Positions 7,980 to 16,454 of a stretch of 31,680 nt of DNA are shown here, in pieces (the stretch's first letter is position 1; every line of letters begins with the position of its first letter). Where the stretch lies: NCBI GenBank assembly GCA_035604685.1, contig DATNIB010000050.1, positions 1-31,680 of the forward strand, read 5' to 3'. Under the pieces are notes generated by a model. The model was not told the DNA's origin. It did no database searches and saw nothing but the letters and a program-made list of their open reading frames with translations. Both the position numbers and the translations under genes were made by a program. The DNA comes from DATNIB01 sp035604685 (GTDB lineage: Bacteria; Actinomycetota; Acidimicrobiia; Acidimicrobiales; RAAP-2).

Positions 7980-8929
7980 TGCCGCTCGCCCGGAACGTGC
8001 CCGCGGACCACGGGCTCTCCGTCCGGATGTTCTTCACGGGACTGCTGTTGGTCGTGCTCTACGGGGGCTTCATCGCCGTCCTGTGGGCGATCGGGCTGTC
8101 CTTCGCCTTCATCGTCGTGGTCGCCGCCGTCCTCTTGTTCGGGCAGTACTGGTTCTCCGACAAGCTCGCCCTTTGGTCGATGCACGGCCGGCTCGTCACC
8201 CCCGAACAGGCCCCCGAGCTGCACGGGATCGTGGACCGGCTGTGCGCCCTGGCGGACATGCCCAAGCCCAAAGTGGCGATCGCCGACACCGACATGCCCA
8301 ACGCCTTCGCCACCGGCCGCAGCCCCAAGGCCGCCGTCGTCTGCGCCACGTCGGGCCTGCTGCGACGCCTGAACGAGGCCGAGGTCGAGGCGGTGCTGGC
8401 GCACGAGATCTCCCACGTGGCCCACCGCGACGTGGCCGTCATGACCATCGCCAGCACCCTGGGCGTCGTCGCCGGTCTGACGACCCGGATGATGTTCTAC
8501 GCCGGGCTCTTCGGCGGATTCGGCGGCGGGGGCAGGGGCGGCGGGAACAACAACAACAGCGGTGGCCAGATCGTGCTCATGGAAATGGCGATCATGCTCG
8601 TGTCGATCGTCGTCTACGCCATCAGCTTCCTGCTCACCCGGGCGCTGTCGCGCTACCGGGAGCTGGCCGCCGACCGGTCGGGCGCCATCTTGATCGGACG
8701 CCCCTCGGTGCTCGCCGCGGCGCTGGTGAAGGTGACGGGCGAGATGTCCCGCATCCCGACGCGCGACCTGCGCAAGGCCGAAGCCTTCAACGCCTTCTTC
8801 TTCACTCCGGCGTTGACGCAGGGGCGCATGGGGATCTCCATCTCGACGCTCTTCTCGACCCACCCGACCTTGGAGCGCCGGCTGGCCCAGCTCTCCGAGC
8901 TCGAGGCGCACCTCGGCCAGACGGCCTAA
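7979..8929 (+). CDS. htpX: HtpX-family M48 membrane zinc metalloprotease
   Basis: A 316-residue integral membrane protease for quality control of membrane proteins. Two adjacent hydrophobic helices (about residues 17-55) precede the soluble part. The zinc motif is HEISH at 142-146 in EVEAVLAHEISHVAHRDVAVM, and the third ligand Glu is in LSRYRELAADRSGA. Two further hydrophobic stretches flank a Gly/Asn-rich loop (GGFGGGGRGGGNNNNSGG) around residues 179-196. The C terminus FSTHPTLERRLAQLSELE is typical of HtpX. It starts on the last base of the pspA stop and is followed by pspAB after 27 bp, forming a stress operon. Confidence 0.93.
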   Translation: MPLARNVPADHGLSVRMFFTGLLLVVLYGGFIAVLWAIGLSFAFIVVVAAVLLFGQYWFSDKLALWSMHGRLVTPEQAPELHGIVDRLCALADMPKPKVAIADTDMPNAFATGRSPKAAVVCATSGLLRRLNEAEVEAVLAHEISHVAHRDVAVMTIASTLGVVAGLTTRMMFYAGLFGGFGGGGRGGGNNNNSGGQIVLMEMAIMLVSIVVYAISFLLTRALSRYRELAADRSGAILIGRPSVLAAALVKVTGEMSRIPTRDLRKAEAFNAFFFTPALTQGRMGISISTLFSTHPTLERRLAQLSELEAHLGQTA

Positions 8930-8956
8930 GCCGGCCGAACGCACCGGGGTCGAGTC

Positions 8957-9577
8957 GTGGGCCTCCTCGATACCCTGCTCGGGCGGACCAAACCCGTTAG
9001 GGCCAATCTCGACGCGCTGTTCGCCCTGCCGTCGGCGGCGATCTCGCTGCAGACGGCGGCGGGCCTCGTTTCGACCGGCCACGCCGGCGTCTCCTGGAAG
9101 CCACCGGCCGGCCAGACCGCGGAAGACCTCGAGAGCGAGATCGGTCAGCTGCTGGCGGTTGACGACGGCCCGGGGGGCGCCGCAGCGGGCGCCGATGCTG
9201 CGCCCCCGATCGGCACGTTCACCCACAGCCAGGATGCCTTCGGCTTCCACTGGTTGCTGCTCCACGACCCAGACATCGCCGACCTGGTCACGCGGGTGCA
9301 CATGGCCAACACCACGTTGACCGAGGCCGGGTGGGGACCCCAGTTGCTGTGCTCGATGTTCGGCTTCGGCCCCAGTGCAGACGCGGCGGCCGACACCAAG
9401 AGCTTCTTCCTCGTCTACCTCTACAAGCGCGGCACCTTCTACCCGTTCGCCCCGTCGGGCAAGGAACAACGGGACAACGAGCTGGAGCTGCGGATCCAGG
9501 CGCTGCTGGGCAAGGATCTCCCGGTGGAACCGGACCTCTCGCGCTGGTTCCCCCTCTGGGACTCCCCCGTCCGCTAG
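8957..9577 (+). CDS. pspAB: PspA-associated protein PspAB
   Basis: A 206-residue soluble protein beginning MGLLDTLLGRTKPVRANLDALFALPSAA from a GTG start. It contains an FTHSQDAFGFHWLLLHDPDIADLVTRVHMANTTL core and a C-terminal FFLVYLYKRGTFYPFAP...RDNELELRIQALLG segment. From memory, these features and its place after pspA and htpX match the family annotated in actinobacteria as PspA-associated protein PspAB. Its biochemical role is not established; the context suggests modulation of the PspA/HtpX membrane stress response. The stop codon lies in a palindromic CTAG that also encodes the stop of the convergent rhodanese gene. Confidence 0.8.
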   Translation: MGLLDTLLGRTKPVRANLDALFALPSAAISLQTAAGLVSTGHAGVSWKPPAGQTAEDLESEIGQLLAVDDGPGGAAAGADAAPPIGTFTHSQDAFGFHWLLLHDPDIADLVTRVHMANTTLTEAGWGPQLLCSMFGFGPSADAAADTKSFFLVYLYKRGTFYPFAPSGKEQRDNELELRIQALLGKDLPVEPDLSRWFPLWDSPVR

Positions 9578-9948
9578 CGCGGACTTGACCACCGGGCCCA
9601 GGCGCGGAACCCGCCGTCGAGGTCGGCCACGCGGCGAAACCCGAGCTCGACCAGGGACGCGGCGGCCAGGCTGGAGGCGTAGCCCTCGGAGCAGACCACG
9701 ACGACCGGCTGGTCGAGCCCGCGCACCTGTGTGATCCGGTGCGCGCCGGCTGGGTCCAGTCGCCACTCGAGCACGTTGCGTTCGATCACGATCGCGTCGG
9801 GCAGCGCCCCCTCCTCGGCGCGCTGGGCGGCGGGACGGATGTCCACGATCAGCCCGTCGCTCCCGACGAAGCCGGCCAGCTCGGCCGGAAGCACCCGCCC
9901 GATGCGCGTGCGCGCCGCCTCGACCAGGTCGTCAGCCGAGGGACTCAT
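9574..9948 (-). CDS. Rhodanese-like domain protein
   Basis: A 124-residue single-domain rhodanese. LIVDIRPAAQRAEEGALPDAIVIERN is the CH2A region, and VVVCSEGYASSLAA carries the active-site loop with C86 (C-S-E-G-Y-A-S). LVELGFRRVADLDGGFRAW is the C-terminal signature. It is a predicted cytoplasmic sulfurtransferase, or a persulfide- or phosphate-handling enzyme. It ends convergently with pspAB, sharing CTAG as the stop on both strands, and lies 18 bp downstream of the divergently grouped transporter ATPase, so it may be transcribed with that gene. Confidence 0.87.
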   Translation of the reverse strand: MSPSADDLVEAARTRIGRVLPAELAGFVGSDGLIVDIRPAAQRAEEGALPDAIVIERNVLEWRLDPAGAHRITQVRGLDQPVVVVCSEGYASSLAAASLVELGFRRVADLDGGFRAWARWSSPR

Positions 9949-9966
9949 GGGGCGCGAGGCCTCACG

Positions 9967-11148
9967 TCACCGAGCAGGACGCGTCGAGCTGCCCGCGGCG
10001 GTGGGGCTCGAGTCCTCGGCCCCGGAGGACTCGACCGCCGCCCCACCGACCGTCCGCCGCATGGCGGCGTGGATGCGGTTCGGCGTGAGAACCCCCCGGT
10101 AGCGGCCGGCGTCGACGACCGGCACCCACCGCACGTCGTGCTGGAGCATCTCGGCCAGCGCCGTCTTGAGTGACGTGCCCATCGGCACCTGCACGGCGAA
10201 GGGGGTCGCCAGGTCGCCGACCGCGCCTTCGGTCCCGGGCTCGAGCGAGACCCAGCCGACCAGCCCACCGTCGCCGGCCACCACCACCGCCCACCGCGCG
10301 TCGCCCCCGGCGGCGGCGGCCCGGGCCTCGGCCATCGTGGCCTCGGGGGCCACCGTGGGCGGGGTGGCCAGGTCGTCCCACTCGATCGCCACCAGGGCCA
10401 ACCGGCGGACGCCGCGATCGGCACCGACGAAGTCGGCCACGAACGGCGTGGCGGGCCGGCCCAGGATCTCCGCGGGCGTGTCGTGCTGCTCGAGCCGGGC
10501 CCCGGTGCTCAGCACGGCGATCCGATCGCCGAGCTTGGCCGCCTCGTCGACGTCGTGGGTGACGAGGACGACCGTCTTGTTGAGCTGCGCCTGGAGGTCC
10601 AAGAACTGCTGCTGAAGCCGCTGGCGCGTGACCGGGTCGACCGCGCCGAACGGCTCGTCCATGAGCAGTACGGGTGGATCGGCCCCGAGGGCGCGCGCCA
10701 CCCCCACCCGTTGGCGCTCCCCGCCGGAGAGCTGGTGGGGGAACCGCCGACCGTAGCGATCGGGTGCCAGGCCGACGAGCTCGAGCAGCTCCGCCACGCG
10801 GGCCGTCACCCGTTCCTTGTCCCACCCGAGCAACCGGGGCACCACCGCCACGTTGTCGAACACCCGGCGGTGCGGGAACAGCCCGCCCTGTTGGATCACG
10901 TAACCGATGCCGCGGCGAAGCTCGATGGGGTCGAGCGTGCTCACGTCGGCCCCGTCGATCAGGATCCGGCCGCCCGTGGGCTCGATCAGCCGGTTGATCA
11001 TCCGCAGGGTCGTGGTCTTGCCGCAGCCGGACGGACCGACGAGGACGCACACCTCGCCGTCACCGATCTCGAGGCTGAGGGCTGCCACCGCCACGTGGCC
11101 GTCGCCATAGCTCTTGGAGACCGACTCCAACCTGATCATGTTCGCCAC
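9967..11148 (-). CDS. opuCA: Glycine betaine/choline-type ABC importer ATPase with CBS domains (OpuCA/ProV-like)
   Basis: A 393-residue protein. The N-terminal ABC domain has Walker A GPSGCGKT at 38-45, the Q-loop YVIQQGGLFPHRRVFDNV, the signature LSGGERQRVGVARAL, Walker B VLLMDEPFGAVDP and the switch LVTHDVDEA. After about residue 250 come two CBS-like repeats ending in VPVVDAGRYRGVLTPNRIHAAMR, which in OpuA/OpuC ATPases sense ionic strength or nucleotides. A Ser/Ala-rich tail closes it. It energises uptake of quaternary-amine osmolytes with the permeases and binding protein encoded divergently. The start is GTG at 11148; an ATG at 11139 is also possible. OpuCA is a family-level symbol; the exact substrate is not shown. 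Confidence 0.9.
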   Translation of the reverse strand: MANMIRLESVSKSYGDGHVAVAALSLEIGDGEVCVLVGPSGCGKTTTLRMINRLIEPTGGRILIDGADVSTLDPIELRRGIGYVIQQGGLFPHRRVFDNVAVVPRLLGWDKERVTARVAELLELVGLAPDRYGRRFPHQLSGGERQRVGVARALGADPPVLLMDEPFGAVDPVTRQRLQQQFLDLQAQLNKTVVLVTHDVDEAAKLGDRIAVLSTGARLEQHDTPAEILGRPATPFVADFVGADRGVRRLALVAIEWDDLATPPTVAPEATMAEARAAAAGGDARWAVVVAGDGGLVGWVSLEPGTEGAVGDLATPFAVQVPMGTSLKTALAEMLQHDVRWVPVVDAGRYRGVLTPNRIHAAMRRTVGGAAVESSGAEDSSPTAAGSSTRPAR

Positions 11149-11212
11149 ACGCTATCGAGGAGGCCCGGGGATCCCCCCGTCCCCGCCGGTTCGCCGGGGG
11201 TATCGTCCGTCG
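11149..11212. promoter_or_regulatory. Divergent intergenic region between the importer ATPase and permease genes
   Basis: This 64-bp gap separates the two arms of one transporter and must hold the start signals for both, or at least for the permease arm. It is GC-rich, with GGCCCGGGGATCCCCCC and CGCCGGTTCGCCGGGGG palindromic stretches, and I see no convincing -10/-35 pair. The function is inferred from gene orientation only. Confidence 0.4.
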
Positions 11213-11896
11213 ATGCCGGCGGCCGCGCAGCCGTTCTTCCAGTGGAGCTACGTCACCACCAACTGGGGCCAGATCAGCTCGGACCTCGTCCAGCACATCG
11301 AGCTGACGCTCATCGCGGTGGCGATCGGCCTCGCCATCTCCATCCCCCTGGCGTTGGCGGCCTGGCGCTTCGCGCTCATCCGGCCACCGGTCTTGGCCGT
11401 GGCCAGCGCGCTGTACATCATCCCCTCGCTCGCCCTCTTCGCCATCCTCGGCCCGATCACCGGCTTCGTGGCCTCCTACCAGACGGCCGAGGTGGCCCTG
11501 GTCGGCTACACGCTCCTGATACTCGTCCAGAACACCGTGGCCGGGCTCGACGCCGTGCCGGCGGACGCGCGGGAGGCGGCGCGGGCGATGGGCTACTCCC
11601 CCACGGCCGAGCTCCTCCGGGTCGACCTGCCGCTCGCGCTCCCCTACATCTTCGCCGGCCTGCGGGTCGCCACCTCGACGGTGATCGGCCTGGTGACCGT
11701 GACCGCGCTCATCGGGCTAGGCGGCCTCGGCCAGCAGGTCACCTATGGGTTCGCCATCAGCTACAACACGCCGATCATCGTCGGGCTCGTCCTCTCGGTG
11801 GTCCTGGCGGCGCTGGCCGATCTCACCCTGGTCGGCATCGAGCGGCTGGCCATCCCCTGGAGCCGCTCGCGCCCCCGGGTCCGGGCGGTGGGCTGA
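11213..11896 (+). CDS. opuCB: Osmoprotectant ABC importer permease (OpuCB/ProW-like), first copy
   Basis: A 227-residue integral membrane protein with five to six hydrophobic segments. The EAA coupling loop is DAREAARAMGYSPTAELLRVDLPLALPYIFAGLR (about 115-150), the hallmark of BPD-type permeases, and VGYTLLILVQNTVAGLD precedes it as in OpuCB. The ATG at 11213 is chosen because the open frame upstream overlaps the divergent ATPase. The stop overlaps the next permease start (TGATG), so the two are coupled and likely form a heterodimer. Confidence 0.88.
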   Translation: MPAAAQPFFQWSYVTTNWGQISSDLVQHIELTLIAVAIGLAISIPLALAAWRFALIRPPVLAVASALYIIPSLALFAILGPITGFVASYQTAEVALVGYTLLILVQNTVAGLDAVPADAREAARAMGYSPTAELLRVDLPLALPYIFAGLRVATSTVIGLVTVTALIGLGGLGQQVTYGFAISYNTPIIVGLVLSVVLAALADLTLVGIERLAIPWSRSRPRVRAVG

Positions 11897-12618
11897 TGCA
11901 CTTTTTGAGCCAGGTGTTCCACTGGTTCGGAGACGGTTCCCACTGGCGCGGCCCGAGCGGGATACCCGTGCTCTTCTGGCACCAGGCCGAGCTCTCGCTC
12001 GCCGTGGTGGCCGGGGCGATCCTCTTGGGCGGCGGCGCCGGCGTCCTGCTGGGGCACTCGGGACGGGGCGGGCTGGTGGCCGTGAACGCGGCCAACGCCG
12101 CGCGTGCGGTGCCGACGCTGGCGCTCCTCACCCTGCTCGCCATCCAGCCGAGCATCTCGCTCAAGTGGGACGGCTTCCTCGCCTCCTTCATCGCGCTCGT
12201 CGTCCTGGCCATCCCACCGGTGCTCACCAACACCTACGTCGGCATGCGCGAGGTCGACGCCGAGGTGCGCGACGCGGCCAAGGCGATGGGGCTGCGCGGG
12301 GGTCAGGTGCTGCGCGAGGTGGAGCTCCCGCTCGCCCTGCCGTTCATGCTGGCCGGCATCCGCACCGCCTCCATCGAGGTGATCGCCACCTCCACCCTGG
12401 CCGCCTACGTGAGCTACACCGACCTCGGCACCTACGTCATCGCCGGGCTGAACAGCCAGGACAACGTCGAGGCCTTCTCGGGCGCGCTCTTGGTGGTGCT
12501 CCTGGCCGCGCTGGTCGCCGTCGGGCTCAGCCTGGTGCGGCGCGGGCTCACCCCGGCGCCGCTGCGCCGCCGACGCGACGGCGGCCGGCTCTCCGGGGTG
12601 GCCCCCGCCCAGGCTTGA
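11896..12618 (+). CDS. opuCD: Osmoprotectant ABC importer permease (OpuCD-like), second copy
   Basis: A 240-residue integral membrane protein, paralogous to the preceding permease. It has hydrophobic segments near residues 35-55, 90-115, 145-170 and 195-220, and an EAA loop VRDAAKAMGLRGGQVLREVELPLALPFMLAG. The N terminus (MHFLSQVFHWFGDGSHW) is amphipathic and aromatic-rich, and the tail is Arg-rich. It starts within the stop of the first permease. The binding protein follows after about 100 bp. Confidence 0.87.
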   Translation: MHFLSQVFHWFGDGSHWRGPSGIPVLFWHQAELSLAVVAGAILLGGGAGVLLGHSGRGGLVAVNAANAARAVPTLALLTLLAIQPSISLKWDGFLASFIALVVLAIPPVLTNTYVGMREVDAEVRDAAKAMGLRGGQVLREVELPLALPFMLAGIRTASIEVIATSTLAAYVSYTDLGTYVIAGLNSQDNVEAFSGALLVVLLAALVAVGLSLVRRGLTPAPLRRRRDGGRLSGVAPAQA

Positions 12619-12720
12619 CTAACCCGACCCATTTGGTCACGATTACAGTTCCGTGACAGCCCCGCGGCATCCGGGGGATCGATGAATTGGGCGCCCCGCC
12701 CGAGGGAAGGCTGTGAGCCA

Positions 12721-13626
12721 ATGCGACCGATGCGACTCCTACTCGCCGGACTGGTGGTCGGCACGGCGGCGCTCCTCGGCCTCCCGGCGGCGACCGCATC
12801 GGCCGCCGCCACGCCGACGATCATCATCGGGTCGACCAACTTCGAGGAACAGGCCATCGTCTCCAACCTCTACGGCGACGTGCTGACCCACGCCGGCTTC
12901 TCGGTGAAGGTGGAGCCGAGCCTCGGGACCCGGGCCGTCGTGGTGCCGGCGCTCGAGAACGGCCAGCTCGACCTCGAGCCCGACTACGCGGCGTCCCTCC
13001 TCACGTTCCTAAACGGCGGCAAGGTCGAGGCGGCCGGCGGCAACATCGCGAAGGCCGTGCCGGCCGACAAGGCGTTCTTGAAGCACTTCGGCGCGACGGT
13101 GCTCAACCCCGCTCCGGCGGTCGACACCAACGTGTTCGTCGTGACCAAGGCGACGGCCAAGAAGTACCACCTCACGACGATCTCGAGCCTGAAGCCCTAC
13201 GCCAGCAAGCTGGTGCTCGGCGGACCCCCCGAGTGCCCGACCAACACCCTCTGCGAGCCCGGCCTCAAGTCCGTCTACGGCCTGCACTTCGCCAGCTTCA
13301 AGTCGCTCGACGAGGCGGGCCCCTTGAGCGTCGCCGCCCTGAAGAACGGTGAGGTCCAGGTGGTCGAGCTGTTCTCGAGCGACGGCAACGTGGTCTCCAA
13401 CAACTTCGTGGCGCTGACCGACAACAAGCACCTGGAGGGGGCCGACCAGATCATCCCGGTGATCCGCAACTCGGTCGACACGCCGGCCGTCGCCAAGGCC
13501 TTGAACGCGATGTCGGCCAAGCTCACCACGGCCCAGATCTCCAAGCTCAACCTCCTGGTCACGGCCCAGAAGGAGGACCCGGCGACGGTGGCCGCGGCCT
13601 GGTTGACCCAGCAAGGGCTGACCTGA
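12721..13626 (+). CDS. opuCC: Glycine betaine/choline-type substrate-binding protein (OpuAC/OpuCC-like)
   Basis: A 301-residue exported protein. The signal peptide is MRPMRLLLAGLVVGTAALLG followed by an A-x-A cleavage region near TASAAA. No lipobox cysteine is seen, so it may be secreted or anchored in another way. The mature start TIIIGSTNFEEQAIVSNLYGDVL and DLEPDYAASLLTFL match OpuAC-type binding domains. GPPECPTNTLCEPG contains a C-x5-C pair that could form a disulfide. GAGGGAAGG (12702-12710) lies 10 bases before ATG 12721; a further ATG at 12730 and an upstream ATG at 12682 are alternatives. A TTGACT at 12615-12620 with CACGAT 17 bases later is a weak promoter candidate that could give the binding protein extra transcription. 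Confidence 0.9.
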   Translation: MRPMRLLLAGLVVGTAALLGLPAATASAAATPTIIIGSTNFEEQAIVSNLYGDVLTHAGFSVKVEPSLGTRAVVVPALENGQLDLEPDYAASLLTFLNGGKVEAAGGNIAKAVPADKAFLKHFGATVLNPAPAVDTNVFVVTKATAKKYHLTTISSLKPYASKLVLGGPPECPTNTLCEPGLKSVYGLHFASFKSLDEAGPLSVAALKNGEVQVVELFSSDGNVVSNNFVALTDNKHLEGADQIIPVIRNSVDTPAVAKALNAMSAKLTTAQISKLNLLVTAQKEDPATVAAAWLTQQGLT

Positions 13627-13642
13627 GCCCACGGCGGCCCGT

Positions 13643-13659
13643 CACGCGCCTGTCGCGTG
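13643..13659 (+). terminator. Hairpin after the importer operon
   Basis: CACGCG, CCTGT and CGCGTG form a perfect 6-bp stem with a 5-base loop, 17 bases after the binding-protein stop. It is followed by GGGGCCC rather than T residues, so it is a terminator or mRNA-stabilising hairpin only by position. Confidence 0.4.
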
Positions 13660-13684
13660 GGGCCCTCGGTACACTCGGCGCCGC

Positions 13685-14458
13685 ATGGCCACACAGAGAG
13701 ACGATGAGCTGAGCGCGCCGACCGGCACCGCTCCCGACCGGTGGATCACCCTCGAGGGGGCCCTCAACTTCCGGGACTTCGGCGGCTACCAGACGAGCGA
13801 CGGCCGCCACGTGCGCTGGCGCACCCTGTTCCGGGCCGACGGGCTCTCCCGGCTCACCGAGGCGGACTGTGCGGTGCTGCGCTCGCTCGGCATGGCGACG
13901 GTGCTCGACCTGCGCAGCACGACCGAGCTCGAGATCGGACGATTCCCGGTCGAGGCCGTCCCGGTGTCGTTCCACCACCTGCCGATCGTCGAAGAGACCA
14001 TGGACCCGAGGAAGTACCGCCTGGCGGAGGGCAAGCTGGGCGAGCGCTACGAGGAGCTGGCCCGCTTCGGGGCACCCCAGATCGCCACGGCCCTCTCGAT
14101 CATGGCCGACCCGGCGTCGCACCCGCTCGTCCTGCACTGCACGGCGGGCAAGGACCGCACCGGCGTCCTGGCCGCCGTCACGCTCTCCCTGCTCGGGGTG
14201 GCCGACGAGACGATCATCGAGGACTACACCCTCAGCTCGGCCGCCATCGAGGCGCTGCGGGAGCGCTGGCGGGCCGCCAACCCCGAGCGCGGCCGGGAGC
14301 TCGACGAGCACCCCGAGGTGTACTCGGTGGCGCCCACCAACATCTCCTGGCTCTTCGGCCGCCTGCGGGCCGAACACGGCTCCATCGAGGGCTACGCCGA
14401 GGCGGCCGGCGTCAGCCCGGACCTGGTCGACCGGCTGCGAGCGACCCTGCTCGAGTAG
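13685..14458 (+). CDS. Tyrosine/dual-specificity-type protein phosphatase (PtpB-like)
   Basis: A 257-residue protein of the Y_phosphatase3 (LipA/MPtpB-like) family. The N terminus LNFRDFGGYQTSDGRHVRW...LFRADGLSRLTEAD is the family's NFRDLGG...R.G.LYRS region. The P-loop is HCTAGKDRTG at 151-160 with catalytic C152 and R158. The Lys-Asp within the loop is typical of PtpB-type enzymes that also act on phosphoinositides. Actinobacterial homologues dephosphorylate phosphotyrosine or lipids; the target here is unknown. It is a single gene after the importer operon, convergent with the pterin dehydratase. Confidence 0.88.
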   Translation: MATQRDDELSAPTGTAPDRWITLEGALNFRDFGGYQTSDGRHVRWRTLFRADGLSRLTEADCAVLRSLGMATVLDLRSTTELEIGRFPVEAVPVSFHHLPIVEETMDPRKYRLAEGKLGERYEELARFGAPQIATALSIMADPASHPLVLHCTAGKDRTGVLAAVTLSLLGVADETIIEDYTLSSAAIEALRERWRAANPERGRELDEHPEVYSVAPTNISWLFGRLRAEHGSIEGYAEAAGVSPDLVDRLRATLLE

Positions 14459-14465
14459 CCCCAGT

Positions 14466-14482
14466 CCGGGTGACTCGCCCGG
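14466..14482. terminator. GC-rich hairpin in a convergent gap
   Basis: CCGGG, a 7-base loop and CCCGG form a 5-bp stem in the 29-bp gap between the phosphatase and the dehydratase, without T tracts. It is a weak bidirectional terminator candidate. Confidence 0.3.
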
Positions 14483-14487
14483 GCGGA

Positions 14488-14775
14488 TCAGTCGACCAGG
14501 GCGTCGATCTCGGCGGCCAGCGAAAGGTCCTTCTCGGTGATGCCGCCGGCCGAGTGGGTGCTCAACCGCAGGGTGAGCGTGTTCCAGCGGATGTCGATGT
14601 CGGGATGGTGGTCGGCCGCCTCGGCGAGGGCGCCCACGCCGTTGGTGGCCGCGAGCGCCTGCGCGAAGTCGGCCCGCCGCACGGTCCGCACCAGGGCGTC
14701 ATCGACCCGCTCCCAGTGCAGCCCGCGGGCGGCCAGCTGCGCATCGACCTCGGCACCGCTCAGCACCTCGGGCAT
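14488..14775 (-). CDS. Pterin-4a-carbinolamine dehydratase
   Basis: A 95-residue protein, the usual size for PCD/DCoH enzymes that dehydrate 4a-hydroxy-tetrahydrobiopterin. The signature is AADHHPDIDIRWNTLTLRLSTHSAGGIT: the catalytic H56-H57-P is present, followed by W64-N65 and the H74 position conserved in the family. The ATG at 14775 gives MPEVLSGAEV, the normal family start. An in-frame TTG at 14799 would add eight residues encoded inside the neighbouring inverted repeat, which argues against it. No aromatic amino-acid hydroxylase is in the window, so it may serve another pterin role, as in many bacteria. The 5' flank is occupied by the 14781-14932 element. Confidence 0.9.
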   Translation of the reverse strand: MPEVLSGAEVDAQLAARGLHWERVDDALVRTVRRADFAQALAATNGVGALAEAADHHPDIDIRWNTLTLRLSTHSAGGITEKDLSLAAEIDALVD

Positions 14776-14780
14776 GTCAG

Positions 14781-14932
14781 GGTAGTGGGTCAATTTCAAC
14801 CCTTCGCGTACATTTGGCTTTACGTCGGAAGCTCAGATGAGCAGTTTCACGCTCCCTCCTACCGAGGGACCGACGGCTTTCACTCCCCCAAACGTAGGTG
14901 TCGGCTGTGACAACTGAAATTGACCCAGTACC
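14781..14932. mobile_element. 152-bp non-coding segment bounded by 18-bp near-perfect inverted repeats (MITE-like or IS-end remnant)
   Basis: The left end (14781-14798) and the reverse complement of the right end (14915-14932) match at 17 of 18 positions: GGTA, then G or C, then TGGGTCAATTTCA. The interior has no credible gene, is less GC-rich than its neighbours, and holds further complementarity: CGTCGG at 14823-14828 with CCGACG at 14870-14875, and GCTCA/TGAGC around 14831-14842. This layout resembles a miniature inverted-repeat element or the fused ends of an IS. TGGGTCAATTT-type repeats recall IS21-like ends from memory, but the family is not proven. It sits just upstream of the dehydratase start. 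No target duplication is evident. Confidence 0.5.
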
Positions 14933-14976
14933 TCCTCTCGACGGACGGCCGGTGAACCCGCCGGTGGGGGCCGCCA

Positions 14977-16365
<1,389 letters not shown>

Positions 16366-16454
16366 TGGACCTCCTCTGGCGCCGAGAAGCCCGGACGCTC
16401 CGGCCAGCATGCGACGAGCCGGACCCGCCGTGCAAGCACCGGACGAGTCGGGCG

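Noticed and set aside
7775..9766. 663-codon minus-strand frame across pspA, htpX and pspAB
   Set aside because: It lies antisense to three well-supported genes, is Arg/Gly/Asp-rich with no recognisable domain, and arises from the lack of AT-rich stops.
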